64,000 nt of DNA from Mucilaginibacter conchicola (GCF_003432115.1 NZ_QWDC01000001.1:496001-560000), one strand, 5' to 3'; shown: positions 31,930-40,964, counted from the first letter of the stretch. The notes: generated by a model from the letters alone, not told the origin. Program-made: numbers and translations.

Positions 31930-32628
31930 TTAAAATATCGTCAAAAAATCTTTAAGTAGCGCGGCGTATTTTGCCGAGTAAACTTTTGGCGCATCATAAA
32001 TAACCACTTCTGTTTCGTGTAATGGAACTTGCACTTTCCCAAAGGTAATTATTTCGCGGTGCGGGGTATCCTGTTTAAATGATTTGATGTGGATGATTGC
32101 CTGCAGGTGCAAAGCATTGGCCGTAAGCAACTGTTTAACCAGTTCGGTAGTAGCAAGCGGGAGTATCAACTGGCAATTCCCTTTATCGCTCAAATTATCT
32201 TTAGCAAAACTTACCAGTCGCTCAAAAAAGGAACCATCAGTATGCCGGGCGAGGGTTTTATTTTCTTGGGCCGATGTTAATGAATCGATAAAGAACGGCG
32301 GGTTAGAAACGATGAGATCATACTGCCCACCGTTGATATCGGCAAAATCACCTTCAATTAAATTAAGGCGGTTTGCAAACGACGAACTATTGAAATTTTT
32401 AGCCGATGTTTCGGCTGCTTGTTTATCTATCTCAACCGCATCTACAATAGCCTCAGGGAATCGCTGGGCAAGCATTAGTGCTATAACACCTGTACCGGCT
32501 CCAATGTCGAGTATGCGTTTGACGCTCTCACCCTCGGCTAACGCACCCAATAAAACACCATCGGTATTCACCTTCATGGCACAACCGGTTTGGTCTACCG
32601 CAAACTGTTTGAAACGAAAAACACTCAT
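31930..32628 (-). CDS. trmN6: tRNA1(Val) (adenine(37)-N6)-methyltransferase
   Basis: 232 residues. The N-terminus FRFKQFAVDQTGCAMKVNTDGVLLGA is the TrmN6/YfiC signature (shown by its key words FKQF, KVNTDG). The SAM-binding motif I is ILDIGAGTGVIALML, followed by acidic VDAVEIDKQA, and the N6-adenine catalytic motif is SNPPFF. It methylates A37 of tRNA1-Val in the cytoplasm. It abuts the glycosyltransferase gene with no spacer (32628/32629) and is followed after 2 bases by a small membrane protein gene. Confidence 0.93.
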   Translation of the reverse strand: MSVFRFKQFAVDQTGCAMKVNTDGVLLGALAEGESVKRILDIGAGTGVIALMLAQRFPEAIVDAVEIDKQAAETSAKNFNSSSFANRLNLIEGDFADINGGQYDLIVSNPPFFIDSLTSAQENKTLARHTDGSFFERLVSFAKDNLSDKGNCQLILPLATTELVKQLLTANALHLQAIIHIKSFKQDTPHREIITFGKVQVPLHETEVVIYDAPKVYSAKYAALLKDFLTIF

Positions 32629-33354
32629 TTATTTACTGCTGAACAAACCATACTTCAGGATGCAATATATGGCGCGGAAGCCATCCTTCCACCCTATCTT
32701 TTTGCCATCCTCATAGGTACGCCCGTAATAAGATATGCCTACCTCGTAAATACGAATGCGTGGTATGCGGGCTACCTTAATAGTCACCTCGGGCTCAAAA
32801 CCGAAACGCTTCTCCCTTAACTTTAATGATTGCAGTAATTTGGTATCAAACAGCTTGTAGCAGGTTTCCATATCGGTAAGGTTAAGGTTACTGAGCATAT
32901 TGCTCAAAAAAGTTAACCAGCGGTTACCAATGGTATGCCAAAAGAACAAGATACGATGCGGGTTACTCCCCATAAAGCGCGAGCCATAAACCACATCGGC
33001 AAAACCGTTGCAGATGGGTTTCAGCAGGTCGTTATATTCGGTTGGATCGTACTCCAGGTCGGCATCTTGTATAATAGTGTAAGCACCGGTGGCCTGGGCT
33101 ATGCCGGTATGTAGCGCAGCGCCTTTGCCCTTATTTTTAGCGTGCTTAAAATAGCGGATGTTAAGATCTGGGTTTGTGGCTTGATACTCTGCAACAGCCT
33201 GCTCGGTATTATCGCGCGAGCAATCATCAACAATAATGATCTCTTTTTGGATATCATCGATCAGCTCAACAGCTTTTATCTTGTTTAAAATGAGGTGAAT
33301 GGTACCACCTTCGTTATAAGCAGGGATAATTATTGATAATTTATCTATTTTCAT
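32629..33354 (-). CDS. Family 2 glycosyltransferase (dolichol-phosphate-hexose synthase type)
   Basis: 241 residues, GT-A fold. The nucleotide-binding opening LSIIIPAYNEGGTIHLIL, the IVDDCSRDNT word, the metal-binding IIQDADLEYDP (DxD-like) and the acceptor region MLSNLNLTDMETCYKLF are those of DPM1/GtrB-like enzymes that transfer a sugar to polyprenyl phosphate. Unlike GtrB it has no C-terminal membrane helices, so it should be a peripheral enzyme. It is the first gene of the operon with trmN6 and is divergent from pbpC (27-base gap). Confidence 0.93.
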   Translation of the reverse strand: MKIDKLSIIIPAYNEGGTIHLILNKIKAVELIDDIQKEIIIVDDCSRDNTEQAVAEYQATNPDLNIRYFKHAKNKGKGAALHTGIAQATGAYTIIQDADLEYDPTEYNDLLKPICNGFADVVYGSRFMGSNPHRILFFWHTIGNRWLTFLSNMLSNLNLTDMETCYKLFDTKLLQSLKLREKRFGFEPEVTIKVARIPRIRIYEVGISYYGRTYEDGKKIGWKDGFRAIYCILKYGLFSSK

Positions 33355-33381
33355 TCGTTGATATCTAAGCCAGCTTAATTA

Positions 33382-35775
33382 ATGCAGATAAGCGCAAAAA
33401 GTTTAAAGCAATACCTAAAAAAGCCAAAAGTAATCATTATGCTGGCTATTTTGCTGGCTTTAAGCCTGTGGTTTGCTTTTTGCCTGCCAAGGCCATTGTT
33501 CAACAGCTCCACCTCTTATGTTATTGATGATGATAAAGGGCAATTGCTCGGCGCATCCATCGCATCAGACGGGCAATGGCGTTTTCCATACAACCCAAAC
33601 GTTCCCGATAAATTCAGCAAATGTATCACTGCTTTTGAGGATAAAAGGTTTAACAGCCACTTTGGGTTTGATCCCTTAGCGTTTGGCCGTGCCATTAAGC
33701 AAAACCTGCGTAACAAACGCGTAACCAGCGGTGGTAGCACCATCACCATGCAGGTGATAAGATTGGCTACACACCATAACCGCACCGTCTGGAACAAAAT
33801 AGGCGAAATATTTATGGCCATCCGGTTGGAATTTGGCTACAGTAAAAAGGAAATTATGGCCCTTTACGCCAGCAATGCTCCTTTTGGCAGTAACGTTATT
33901 GGCTTAGATGCCGCAGCATGGCGCTATTTTGGCCGCAGTGCCGATAAACTCTCCTGGGGCGAGATGGCTGCCTTGGCAGTATTGCCCAACTCGCCATCGC
34001 TGGTGCATCCCGGCAAAAACCGGCAGATACTGCTTAAAAAGCGAAACCTGTTACTCAAAAAGCTTTATGAGCAAGGCACTATTGACAGCACAACCGCAGC
34101 CTTAGCCCGCTTTGAGCCTGTGCCTGATAAACCTATGCCGCTCCCCCAACTGGCCCCTCACCTGCTGCAACGTTTTAAGGTTGACGCAAAAGCGGCAAAA
34201 CTTACAGATACACGCATCACCACATCCATAAAAAGCAACCTGCAGCAGCAGGTTATCGACATTGTAGAGAAACATCACCAGGTATTAAAGGCCAACGACA
34301 TCAATAACGTTGCCGCCGTTGTGTTAGATGTGGAAACCGGCGCTACACTTGCCTACGTTGGCAATGTATCGCACCGCGAAGACCCCGAAACAGAAAGCGA
34401 TGTGGATGTGATAAGTGCGCCGCGCAGCCCCGGTAGTACACTCAAACCATTGCTGTACGCAAGTATGCTACATGATGGTTTGATATTGCCAAATAGTTTG
34501 ATACCTGATGTGCCTACACAAATTGCGGGCTATCACCCTGAGAATTTCGATCTGGGATACGACGGTGCAGTACCTGCTTCTAATGCATTATCGCGATCAT
34601 TGAATGTACCGGCTGTTAAAATGCTGCAGCAATATAAGTACGAGCGTTTTTACGATATGTTGAAACGTACCGGCATTACCACACTCAATCAACCTGCAGA
34701 CCATTACGGATTGGCTCTTATCCTCGGCGGCGGCGAAAATACGCTATGGGAACTAACCGGAGCTTATGCCGATATGGCACGTGTATTGAACCACTATAAT
34801 AAAAACGGCGGTAAGTACGACGCAAATGATTACCATCATCCGCGATATGCCTACACAGCCGCTAAAAAGCCTGAATTACAAAACAACGGCTTAATTGATG
34901 CAGGCTCTATCTACTACACCCTACAGGCTATGGAAGAAGTAATGCGCCCCGGCGAGGAAATGCTTTGGCAGCAATTCAGCTCCAGCCAGCGGGTGGCATG
35001 GAAAACAGGAACAAGCTTTGGCTTTAGGGACGGATGGGCAATTGGCGTTACGCCGAAATACGTTGTGGGCGTTTGGGTAGGCAATACCGATGGTGAAGGC
35101 CGACCAGGGTTAACCGGCATCAACACCGCAGCACCTGTGCTGTTCGAGATCTTTCGACTGCTGCCCGCCACACGCGACTGGTTTGATGTACCATCCGGCG
35201 AGTTGGTTAAGATCAACGTTTGTAAAGAAAGCGGTTACCGTGCCGGGCAATACTGCAATAATGCTGTTGAACAATATGTGCCAAAAACTTGCCTAAAAGC
35301 GGCTGTTTGCCCGTGGCATAAGCTTGTGCATTTATCTGCCGACAGGCATTACCAGGTGACAGCAAATTGTATATCGCTGGATAAAATGGTGAACCTGCCA
35401 TGGTTTGTGCTACCACCATCAATGGAGTATTATTACAAGACCAAAAATTATCAGTATCATGTGCTACCGCCTTTTGCGCCTGGTTGCGAGCAGAACGATG
35501 CCAACCCGATGGAGATCATCTACCCTAAAGACGGTGCTAAGGTTTATGTACCTTTAGAAGCAGATGGCAAACGGGGCCGTATGATATGCAACGCCGCGCA
35601 CCGACTGGCGGGCGCTAAGATATTCTGGCATCTTGATGACCAATACGTGGGCGAAAGCAGTGCATTTCAGCAGATGGCTTTAAACCCGACACCCGGCAAG
35701 CATAAATTAACACTGGTTGATGCCGAAGGCAATACCGTAAAAATAAACTTTGAGGTGCTGGATAAGAATAAATAA
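33382..35775 (+). CDS. pbpC: Penicillin-binding protein 1C (bifunctional peptidoglycan synthase)
   Basis: 797 residues. One N-terminal membrane helix (about 18-35). The GT51 glycosyltransferase domain has FEDKRFNSHFGFDPLAFGRA and the RVTSGGSTITMQVIRL motif. The transpeptidase has SPGSTLKPLLYA (active-site Ser), SRSLN (SxN) and KTGTSFGFRDGWAIG (KTG). The last 95 residues form the BiPBP_C domain that marks PBP1C (YPKDGAKVYVPLEADGKRGR). It acts in the periplasm polymerising and crosslinking peptidoglycan. The alpha-2-macroglobulin gene often paired with pbpC in other phyla is not adjacent. The exonuclease gene follows after 9 bases. Confidence 0.95.
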   Translation: MQISAKSLKQYLKKPKVIIMLAILLALSLWFAFCLPRPLFNSSTSYVIDDDKGQLLGASIASDGQWRFPYNPNVPDKFSKCITAFEDKRFNSHFGFDPLAFGRAIKQNLRNKRVTSGGSTITMQVIRLATHHNRTVWNKIGEIFMAIRLEFGYSKKEIMALYASNAPFGSNVIGLDAAAWRYFGRSADKLSWGEMAALAVLPNSPSLVHPGKNRQILLKKRNLLLKKLYEQGTIDSTTAALARFEPVPDKPMPLPQLAPHLLQRFKVDAKAAKLTDTRITTSIKSNLQQQVIDIVEKHHQVLKANDINNVAAVVLDVETGATLAYVGNVSHREDPETESDVDVISAPRSPGSTLKPLLYASMLHDGLILPNSLIPDVPTQIAGYHPENFDLGYDGAVPASNALSRSLNVPAVKMLQQYKYERFYDMLKRTGITTLNQPADHYGLALILGGGENTLWELTGAYADMARVLNHYNKNGGKYDANDYHHPRYAYTAAKKPELQNNGLIDAGSIYYTLQAMEEVMRPGEEMLWQQFSSSQRVAWKTGTSFGFRDGWAIGVTPKYVVGVWVGNTDGEGRPGLTGINTAAPVLFEIFRLLPATRDWFDVPSGELVKINVCKESGYRAGQYCNNAVEQYVPKTCLKAAVCPWHKLVHLSADRHYQVTANCISLDKMVNLPWFVLPPSMEYYYKTKNYQYHVLPPFAPGCEQNDANPMEIIYPKDGAKVYVPLEADGKRGRMICNAAHRLAGAKIFWHLDDQYVGESSAFQQMALNPTPGKHKLTLVDAEGNTVKINFEVLDKNK

Positions 35776-35784
35776 TTTAGGACA

Positions 35785-36498
35785 ATGCTTGAACAATACG
35801 ACCTTAGCAACCTGATGGTGCTTGATATTGAGACCGTACCGCAATACTCGTTATACACCGATATGCCCGAAAACATGCAGGAACTTTGGGCACATAAAAC
35901 ACGCAACATGCGCGGCGAGGCCACGCCCGAAGAGTTTTATGAGCGTGCGGGTATCTGGGCCGAGTTTGGGAAGATCATCTGCATATCAGTAGGTATATTC
36001 ATTAACAGCAGCGGCAAACGACCAGGCCTGCGTGTAAAATCATTTGCCGGGCACAATGAAAAACAACTGCTTGAAGATTTCGGCAAGATGCTGAAGGGAC
36101 AACCGCTGAATATTATCCTTTGCGCGCATAATGGTAAAGAGTTTGATTTTCCGTACATCTGCCGCCGCATGCTTATTCACGGCATCCCATTTCCGCCGCA
36201 TTTACAGATGCAGGGCAAAAAACCCTGGGAGATACAACACTTGGATACCATGGAGCTATGGAAATTCGGCGATTATAAAAGTTACACCTCACTTAACCTG
36301 CTCACCGCCATATTTGACATACCCACCCCAAAAGACGATATAGACGGCAGCCAGGTTGGCCACGTTTACTGGGTAGAAAATTCCTTAGAGCGCATCAGTA
36401 CCTATTGCCAGAAAGATGTAGTAGCTACTGCACAACTCATCCGCCGCTATCGTGGAGAGAGTTTGATAGAGGACGAATGTGTGACGGTGGTGGAGTGA
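35785..36498 (+). CDS. DEDDy 3'-5' exonuclease (PolB-exonuclease-like)
   Basis: 237 residues. Exonuclease motifs: ExoI in LMVLDIETVPQYS, ExoII in LCAHNGKEFDFPYICRR and ExoIII in YCQKDVVATAQL (Y-x3-D type). It matches the stand-alone 'predicted 3'-5' exonuclease related to PolB' family of about this size. It would trim DNA or RNA ends in the cytoplasm; a repair role is inference. It starts 9 bases after pbpC and is probably transcribed with it. The 3' neighbour is convergent. Confidence 0.92.
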   Translation: MLEQYDLSNLMVLDIETVPQYSLYTDMPENMQELWAHKTRNMRGEATPEEFYERAGIWAEFGKIICISVGIFINSSGKRPGLRVKSFAGHNEKQLLEDFGKMLKGQPLNIILCAHNGKEFDFPYICRRMLIHGIPFPPHLQMQGKKPWEIQHLDTMELWKFGDYKSYTSLNLLTAIFDIPTPKDDIDGSQVGHVYWVENSLERISTYCQKDVVATAQLIRRYRGESLIEDECVTVVE

Positions 36499-36532
36499 GG
36501 CTTTTTAAGAAAAAAATTGAATCCTAACTAAT

Positions 36533-37024
36533 TTAATCGGCAGAATTATTTCCGTTTCTTAATTTTTGTATCTGCTCTAAAGCGATTACGTCATTTTGAT
36601 CTTTAGGACGATTTATCACTTTTTTATTATCTATCAGTTGGTTTAGATGCAAAAATGGTACTTCTACGCCATCTATATCAGCAATTGAAGCCATTGTCAG
36701 ACATTCATCAAATGAATAAGCCTCGAGTCCTTTCATTTCGGTCATTATATCCAATTCAAGGCCGTTGTTAAGATGAAACGCTGTCCATCCTACAATAAAC
36801 TGCATTGTTTCTATCATAGCATAATCCGGCATTCCACAATCAATAAATGCCTGACGAAGTTTTTTTCGATTCTTAATATCGTCTTCAAGCCATATATCCA
36901 TGTCGCCGGTAAAACGATGATAACCATGAAGATTAATAGCATACCCGCCAACCATAATATATTTAACTTCATGTTTTTGGAGTGCTGCCCAAAAAGCTAA
37001 AATCTCTTCATCGAAAATATCCAT
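36533..37024 (-). CDS. Nucleotidyltransferase-fold protein (DUF6036/MNT-like)
   Basis: 163 residues. The minimal nucleotidyltransferase core is present: VGGYAINLHGYHRFTGDMDIW contains the GG and DxD motifs (D in GDMDIW), and a third Asp is in LELDIMTEM. Family members include AbiEii-type toxins, tRNA-modifying MNTs and antitoxins of HEPN/MNT pairs; which of these this is cannot be seen. It is AT-rich. Five bases upstream on the same strand lies a 57-codon ORF (37030-37203), so the two are probably expressed together. Confidence 0.85.
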   Translation of the reverse strand: MDIFDEEILAFWAALQKHEVKYIMVGGYAINLHGYHRFTGDMDIWLEDDIKNRKKLRQAFIDCGMPDYAMIETMQFIVGWTAFHLNNGLELDIMTEMKGLEAYSFDECLTMASIADIDGVEVPFLHLNQLIDNKKVINRPKDQNDVIALEQIQKLRNGNNSAD

Positions 37025-37029
37025 AACAG

Positions 37030-37203
37030 TTACTTAACAACAAATGGTTTGTGAGTGATCACCGCCTTTTGCATAGTTAGCTGAATTTTATAGAGACGAG
37101 TAGCCATCAAAAAACGCTCTTTATAAGTACGTTTCAAACCTTCTCTCAATTGCTCAATTTCTGCTTCAGTAAAATTCGATTCCTTATTTTCCGTCATTGC
37201 CAT
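37030..37203 (-). CDS. Small hypothetical protein paired with the nucleotidyltransferase
   Basis: 57 codons from ATG 37203 (or 55 from ATG 37197) to TAA at 37032-37030. The peptide begins MAMTENKESNFTEAEIEQL and is Lys/Arg/Glu-rich and helical, with REGLKRTYKERFLMATRLY in the middle and THKPFVVK at the end. It is translated five bases ahead of the nucleotidyltransferase gene. The order small basic protein then NTase is reminiscent of toxin-antitoxin pairs, but I recognise no antitoxin fold. Codon use looks coding and the spacing is operon-like. Confidence 0.65.
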   Translation of the reverse strand: MAMTENKESNFTEAEIEQLREGLKRTYKERFLMATRLYKIQLTMQKAVITHKPFVVK

Positions 37204-37257
37204 TAATCAAATTTAAGTAAAAGGGAACGCTAAACAAAACCTGTCATTACCTTCTGC

Positions 37258-37992
37258 TTATCCCATCAGATGCCTCAGGTACATATCCGGGTTATTTAAA
37301 AAAGACTTAGTTAGCGAGAAGTGTTCGGTATCCTCATAACTGGTTTCATGAACGCCGGTTTCATCAAATTGCAGAATGGTAGCTTCGGGGTAGCAGAGCA
37401 ATATCGGCGAGTGCGTGGCGATAAGAAATTGGGCCCGTCCGCTTTTTTCGAGTTCACTTATTACAGACATAAATGCCAACACCCTGGCAGGCGACAACGC
37501 TGCCTCAGGCTCATCCAAAATATAGATCCCACTTTCAAACTGGTTATTGAAAAGCGACAGGAAAGATTCGCCATGCGATTGCTCATGCAGCGACCGCCCC
37601 CCATAAGCGCGGAGGATACGGCGGTCGTCTTTAGCCAGTTCATCTATGTACGATGCAAAATTAAAGAAACTCTCAGCCCGCATAAAAAAACCTTCGCTGA
37701 TCCGCTTAGGCGACCAGCCAAGACTAAGGTAAGCGGCCAGGGCCGACTCATACCCTTCAAACCTGTAACCTGTATTAAAATTATGGTTACGGTTACCGCC
37801 CCTCAAGCTAAAGCCACACTGCTCGGCAATACCTTCTAACAACGTTGATTTACCGGAACCATTCTCGCCAACAAAAAAAGTAACGTTACTCTTCAGGCTC
37901 AGATCCAAACCCTTGCTCAGGCTTGGAATTTCCTGAAGGTAGCCACTACCGGCCAATGATGGAAATGATATTCTGCTTAGCGCGGGCATCAC
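37258..37992 (-). CDS. AAA family ATPase (SMC/ABC-type, COG3910-like)
   Basis: 244 residues. Walker A is FFVGENGSGKSTLLE near residues 39-53, Walker B ILDEPEAALSPARV near 157-170 and the terminal His in FLIATHSPILL near 197-207. There is no transmembrane partner gene, and the arrangement is that of stand-alone predicted ATPases (COG3910) or the head of OLD-type proteins without a Toprim domain. Function unknown; DNA-linked or transport-unrelated ATPase activity is inference. It lies 54 bases upstream of the small protein/nucleotidyltransferase pair and 18 bases after the CocE-like gene, all on the minus strand. Confidence 0.9.
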   Translation of the reverse strand: MMPALSRISFPSLAGSGYLQEIPSLSKGLDLSLKSNVTFFVGENGSGKSTLLEGIAEQCGFSLRGGNRNHNFNTGYRFEGYESALAAYLSLGWSPKRISEGFFMRAESFFNFASYIDELAKDDRRILRAYGGRSLHEQSHGESFLSLFNNQFESGIYILDEPEAALSPARVLAFMSVISELEKSGRAQFLIATHSPILLCYPEATILQFDETGVHETSYEDTEHFSLTKSFLNNPDMYLRHLMG

Positions 37993-38010
37993 TTGTAATT
38001 TTAATCTGCA

Positions 38011-39861
38011 TTACTTCAACACCGGCAACATCACCTTTGATTGATTTTGGTAGATATTGATGGTCTCTTTTACAAAATCGCTGTCTTTAGCCTGATAGAT
38101 GTCTACAAACTGCTGCGGGTTGCGGTCGGCCAGCGGAAACCAGCTGCTTTGTATCTGCACCATTATTTTGTGGCCTTTTTTAAACGTGTGGGCAACATCG
38201 GGCATGGTGAATTTTACGTGAGCGGTTTGGCCCGGCGTAAATGCCTCGGGTTTTTCAAAGCTGTTGCGGTACCTGCCGCGCATAATATCGCCGCGTACCA
38301 GCATCTGGTAGCCGCCCATCGGGTATTTAGTTGCGGGATTAGTACCGGCATCCTCAGGGAAAACATCTATCAACTTCACCACAAAATCGGCATCTGTGCC
38401 ACTTATGGCAACCAGCAGATCGGCAGTTACGGGGCCGCCAATGGTGATATCTTTATCTAACACTTCCATCTCGTAAACCAACACATCAGGGCGGCGGGCG
38501 GCAAAGCGCTGGTCGTCGGTCATGTATTCGCGGGTACGGCTAAAATGCACGTTTTCAGCATAAGGGACAGGTTTAGCCGGGTCGCTCACATAGCTGTCAA
38601 ATGCCGGTGCAAAGGTTTGTACCTGTTGAAAGGATAGCTTTCCGCCTTCTCTTAAATAAACCGGTGTTTGCACGGCACTCTTAACCGGCCACTCATCAAA
38701 CGTACGCCATTTGTTCTCTCCCGAGAAAAAAATGGTCGCTTGTTTTATACTGTCGATAGAGCCTTTGCCCAGCAGGTAGTAGTCAAAGAAAGGGATCTCA
38801 ATATTCTGCGTGTACCAGGTTGCCGTATTGCTATCGAAATTGATATTACCTAAATGCGTGCCGTTACCACTCGCCCACTGGCCATGGTACCATGGGCCTA
38901 CAACCAGTTTGCTGTTGGTTTTAGGACTCTGTTTAACCAGTGCCTGGTAGGTATTCCATGCGCCGAAGTTATCCTCGGCATCAAATAAACCGCCCACAAC
39001 CAACATAGCTGGCTTTACATTTTTGATACCGCTGCGGGCATCCCGCGCTTTCCACCAGGCATCAAAGTTGGGATGCTTCATCATATTGTTCCAAAACTCC
39101 AGGCTATCACCCGCCACTCTAGTAAAGTTTGGCAAGGCGCCCATCTTCAGGTAGTAATCGTAGTTATCGCGGTTAGTGAACTCCAAGGTTTTAGCAGGCA
39201 GTTTGGTAGGCTGTGGCCTCGGCTGACTAAATCCATATCCTACATGGAAATCAAAGGCATCCATCAGAAACAGCACACCGTTATGGTGGTCGTCATCGCC
39301 AAAGAACCTGTCAGTAACCGGTGCCTGCGGACTAACAGCCACCAACGCAGGATGACCGCTTAAAGCTGCCATAGTTGCATAAAAACCCGGGAATGATATG
39401 CCCGAAACACCAACTTTACCGTTATTGCCTTTAATGTTTTTCACCAGCCAGTCTATACTGTCATAAGTATCGCTTGCTTCGTCAATATCGTTTTTGGTTT
39501 TTTTATTTGGATTAAAAGGTCTTACTACCTCAAACTTGCCCTCGCTCATCCAGCGGCCGCGGATATCCTGCGTAACCAGTATATAACCTTCTTTAAGGTA
39601 TGCCATCATAAAGCTGCGCCAGTACGGGCGAAATGCCTCACCATACGGATAACATGAGTACGGTGTGCGGGTAATAAGTATCGGATGCTTCCCGTTACCA
39701 TCCTTAGGCGCATAAATCGAGGTAAAAAGTTTTGCACCATCGCGCATGGGAATCATCACCTCTTTCTTCACGTAATTATTTACAAACCACGCCGAATCGG
39801 CATTTTGAGCAAAACTGATGAACGGAGATAACAGGAAGGCAAGCAGTAAAGATCTCTTCAT
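38011..39861 (-). CDS. Exported CocE/NonD family hydrolase (S15-type)
   Basis: 616 residues from ATG 39861 (signal peptide MKRSLLLAFLLSPFISFAQ). The alpha/beta-hydrolase domain shows the nucleophile in VGVSGISFPGFYATM, acid in GGLFDAEDNFGAW and His in GPWYHGQWA. The C-terminal 200 residues form the PepX_C jelly roll (ITIGGPVTADLLVAISGTDADFVVKL by its ends). Relatives hydrolyse acyl esters (cocaine esterase, glutaryl-7-ACA acylase) or X-Pro peptides; here periplasmic or secreted. TATCTTTA (39890-39883) is a 7/8 match to the -7 element upstream. Confidence 0.93.
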   Translation of the reverse strand: MKRSLLLAFLLSPFISFAQNADSAWFVNNYVKKEVMIPMRDGAKLFTSIYAPKDGNGKHPILITRTPYSCYPYGEAFRPYWRSFMMAYLKEGYILVTQDIRGRWMSEGKFEVVRPFNPNKKTKNDIDEASDTYDSIDWLVKNIKGNNGKVGVSGISFPGFYATMAALSGHPALVAVSPQAPVTDRFFGDDDHHNGVLFLMDAFDFHVGYGFSQPRPQPTKLPAKTLEFTNRDNYDYYLKMGALPNFTRVAGDSLEFWNNMMKHPNFDAWWKARDARSGIKNVKPAMLVVGGLFDAEDNFGAWNTYQALVKQSPKTNSKLVVGPWYHGQWASGNGTHLGNINFDSNTATWYTQNIEIPFFDYYLLGKGSIDSIKQATIFFSGENKWRTFDEWPVKSAVQTPVYLREGGKLSFQQVQTFAPAFDSYVSDPAKPVPYAENVHFSRTREYMTDDQRFAARRPDVLVYEMEVLDKDITIGGPVTADLLVAISGTDADFVVKLIDVFPEDAGTNPATKYPMGGYQMLVRGDIMRGRYRNSFEKPEAFTPGQTAHVKFTMPDVAHTFKKGHKIMVQIQSSWFPLADRNPQQFVDIYQAKDSDFVKETINIYQNQSKVMLPVLK

Positions 39862-39925
39862 TTTGTGAGGCATTAGTAACGGTAAAGATATTAATCAGAG
39901 AGAGTAAAACGGAAAAGTGAGTAAA

Positions 39926-39957
39926 CAAAAAAGCCCCGATATTGCTATCAGGGCTTT
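39926..39957 (-). terminator. Terminator of tRNA-Leu(TAG)
   Basis: On the minus strand AAAGCCCTGATA (39957-39946), a GCAA loop and TATCGGGGCTTT (39941-39930) with further T. Its loop and 3' arm are identical to the terminator after the other tRNA-Leu at 41600-41628. Confidence 0.85.
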
Positions 39958-39967
39958 AAAATTGCTG

Positions 39968-40049
39968 TGCGGAAGAAGGGACTCGAACCCCCACGCCTCG
40001 CGGCGCCAGATCCTAAGTCTGGTGCGGCTACCAATTACGCCACTTCCGC
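39968..40049 (-). tRNA. tRNA-Leu (anticodon TAG)
   Basis: 82 bases on the minus strand. Acceptor GCGGAAG (40049-40043) pairs with CTTCCGC (39975-39969), A73 at 39968. The anticodon stem is CCAGA/TCTGG around CTTAGGA, giving TAG (reads CUA). The long class II variable arm is GCGCCGCGAGGCGT and the T-arm has GGTTCGAGTCC. CCA is not encoded. Confidence 0.96.
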
Positions 40050-40069
40050 GTTTGGTTTTTAAGAGACCG

Positions 40070-40077
40070 CAAAGATA
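40070..40077 (-). promoter_or_regulatory. -7 promoter element of tRNA-Leu(TAG)
   Basis: TATCTTTG on the minus strand is a perfect TAnnTTTG, 20 bases before the tRNA 5' end. The -33 region (about 40097-40100) holds only a T-rich match. Confidence 0.6.
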
Positions 40078-40109
40078 GCGTTTATACCCGAATTGTAAAA
40101 TCAAAATTT

Positions 40110-40919
40110 TCAATTTTGTGTATCTTCCTCATTATTTGGCAGAAAGTTTTCAATTAAGCCCTTGAAGTAAGCCGGCGAGCGCAACAAACGGCTGCCATAC
40201 CACGAAAACAGCTCGCCATTAACCAAAGTTATCTTAGCGTTTGGCAATAGCGCTTTAAACTCTTCTAAGTGCTTTTCAGAAAACGGATAGGGTTCTGAGG
40301 ATAGCATTAACACTTCGGGGTTTAAAGCCTGCAAATCCTCGTCTGCCACAACCGGATATCGCTCGGCGGCAACAAGGTTACTGATACCGCACCTTTGCAG
40401 CATATCATTGATAAATGTGCCGGCACCGGCGGCCATGTAAGGCTTTCGCCAAATGAGGTAGGCACAGCTTAGCCTGTTTTCAGCAGCTTTCAACTCTCTA
40501 AAACCTGCTTTAATAGTCTTTACGATACTTATCGCTTTTTCCGTTGTGCCAGTTAACTCACCTATCCTGTTTATCATGTCCAGCGCGGAATCCAGATCAT
40601 CAATATCGCTTATCCATACCGGATAATGCTGCATCAATTCCTCGATCTGCCCTTGTTCGTTCTCTTCTTTGTTGGCGATAATGAGATCGGGCTTTAGCGA
40701 GTAGATAACATCCATGTTCAATTGTTTGGTGCCGCCAACTTTAGTAACCTGCTGCACTTTATCTGCAGGATGGATACAGAATTTGGTTATACCAACAATG
40801 CGCTCATCAAGGCCTAAATCAAAAAGAAGCTCCGTTTGCGAGGGTACTATGGATATAATGCGCTGCGGCAAAGCAGGCAATTCAATAACACGGTTCATCT
40901 GATCGTAAAATAGCGGCAT
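40110..40919 (-). CDS. BtuF-like metal/corrinoid-binding protein without signal peptide
   Basis: 269 residues with the helical-backbone (class III) periplasmic-binding-protein pattern: RIISIVPSQTELLFDLGLDERIVGIT, KVGGTKQLNMDVIYSLKPDLIIANKEEN, LIWRKPYMAAGAGTFINDML and LNPEVLMLSSEPYPFSEKH (named by key words). This is the BtuF/helical metal receptor family. The N-terminus MPLFYDQMNRVIELPALPQR starts directly with the domain: there is no signal peptide or lipobox, so the protein should be cytoplasmic, and no BtuCD genes are near. No cobalamin riboswitch precedes it. It may be a binding or insertion protein and not part of a transporter; that is inference. Confidence 0.87.
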   Translation of the reverse strand: MPLFYDQMNRVIELPALPQRIISIVPSQTELLFDLGLDERIVGITKFCIHPADKVQQVTKVGGTKQLNMDVIYSLKPDLIIANKEENEQGQIEELMQHYPVWISDIDDLDSALDMINRIGELTGTTEKAISIVKTIKAGFRELKAAENRLSCAYLIWRKPYMAAGAGTFINDMLQRCGISNLVAAERYPVVADEDLQALNPEVLMLSSEPYPFSEKHLEEFKALLPNAKITLVNGELFSWYGSRLLRSPAYFKGLIENFLPNNEEDTQN

Positions 40920-40956
40920 ATTTTTTGGCCTGATAATTCAGCAGCAGTAAAATTAG

Positions 40957-40964
40957 TAGTTTTG
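40957..40964 (+). promoter_or_regulatory. -7 promoter element of hscB
   Basis: TAGTTTTG, a perfect TAnnTTTG, ends five bases before the hscB ATG at 40970. Transcription would begin at or next to the start codon, implying a leaderless mRNA. Confidence 0.55.

Noticed and set aside
37321..37839. 172-codon plus-strand ORF
   Set aside because: Antisense to the AAA ATPase, whose motifs are intact.
39895..40113. Minus-strand ORF of 72 codons
   Set aside because: It runs through tRNA-Leu(TAG) and its terminator.
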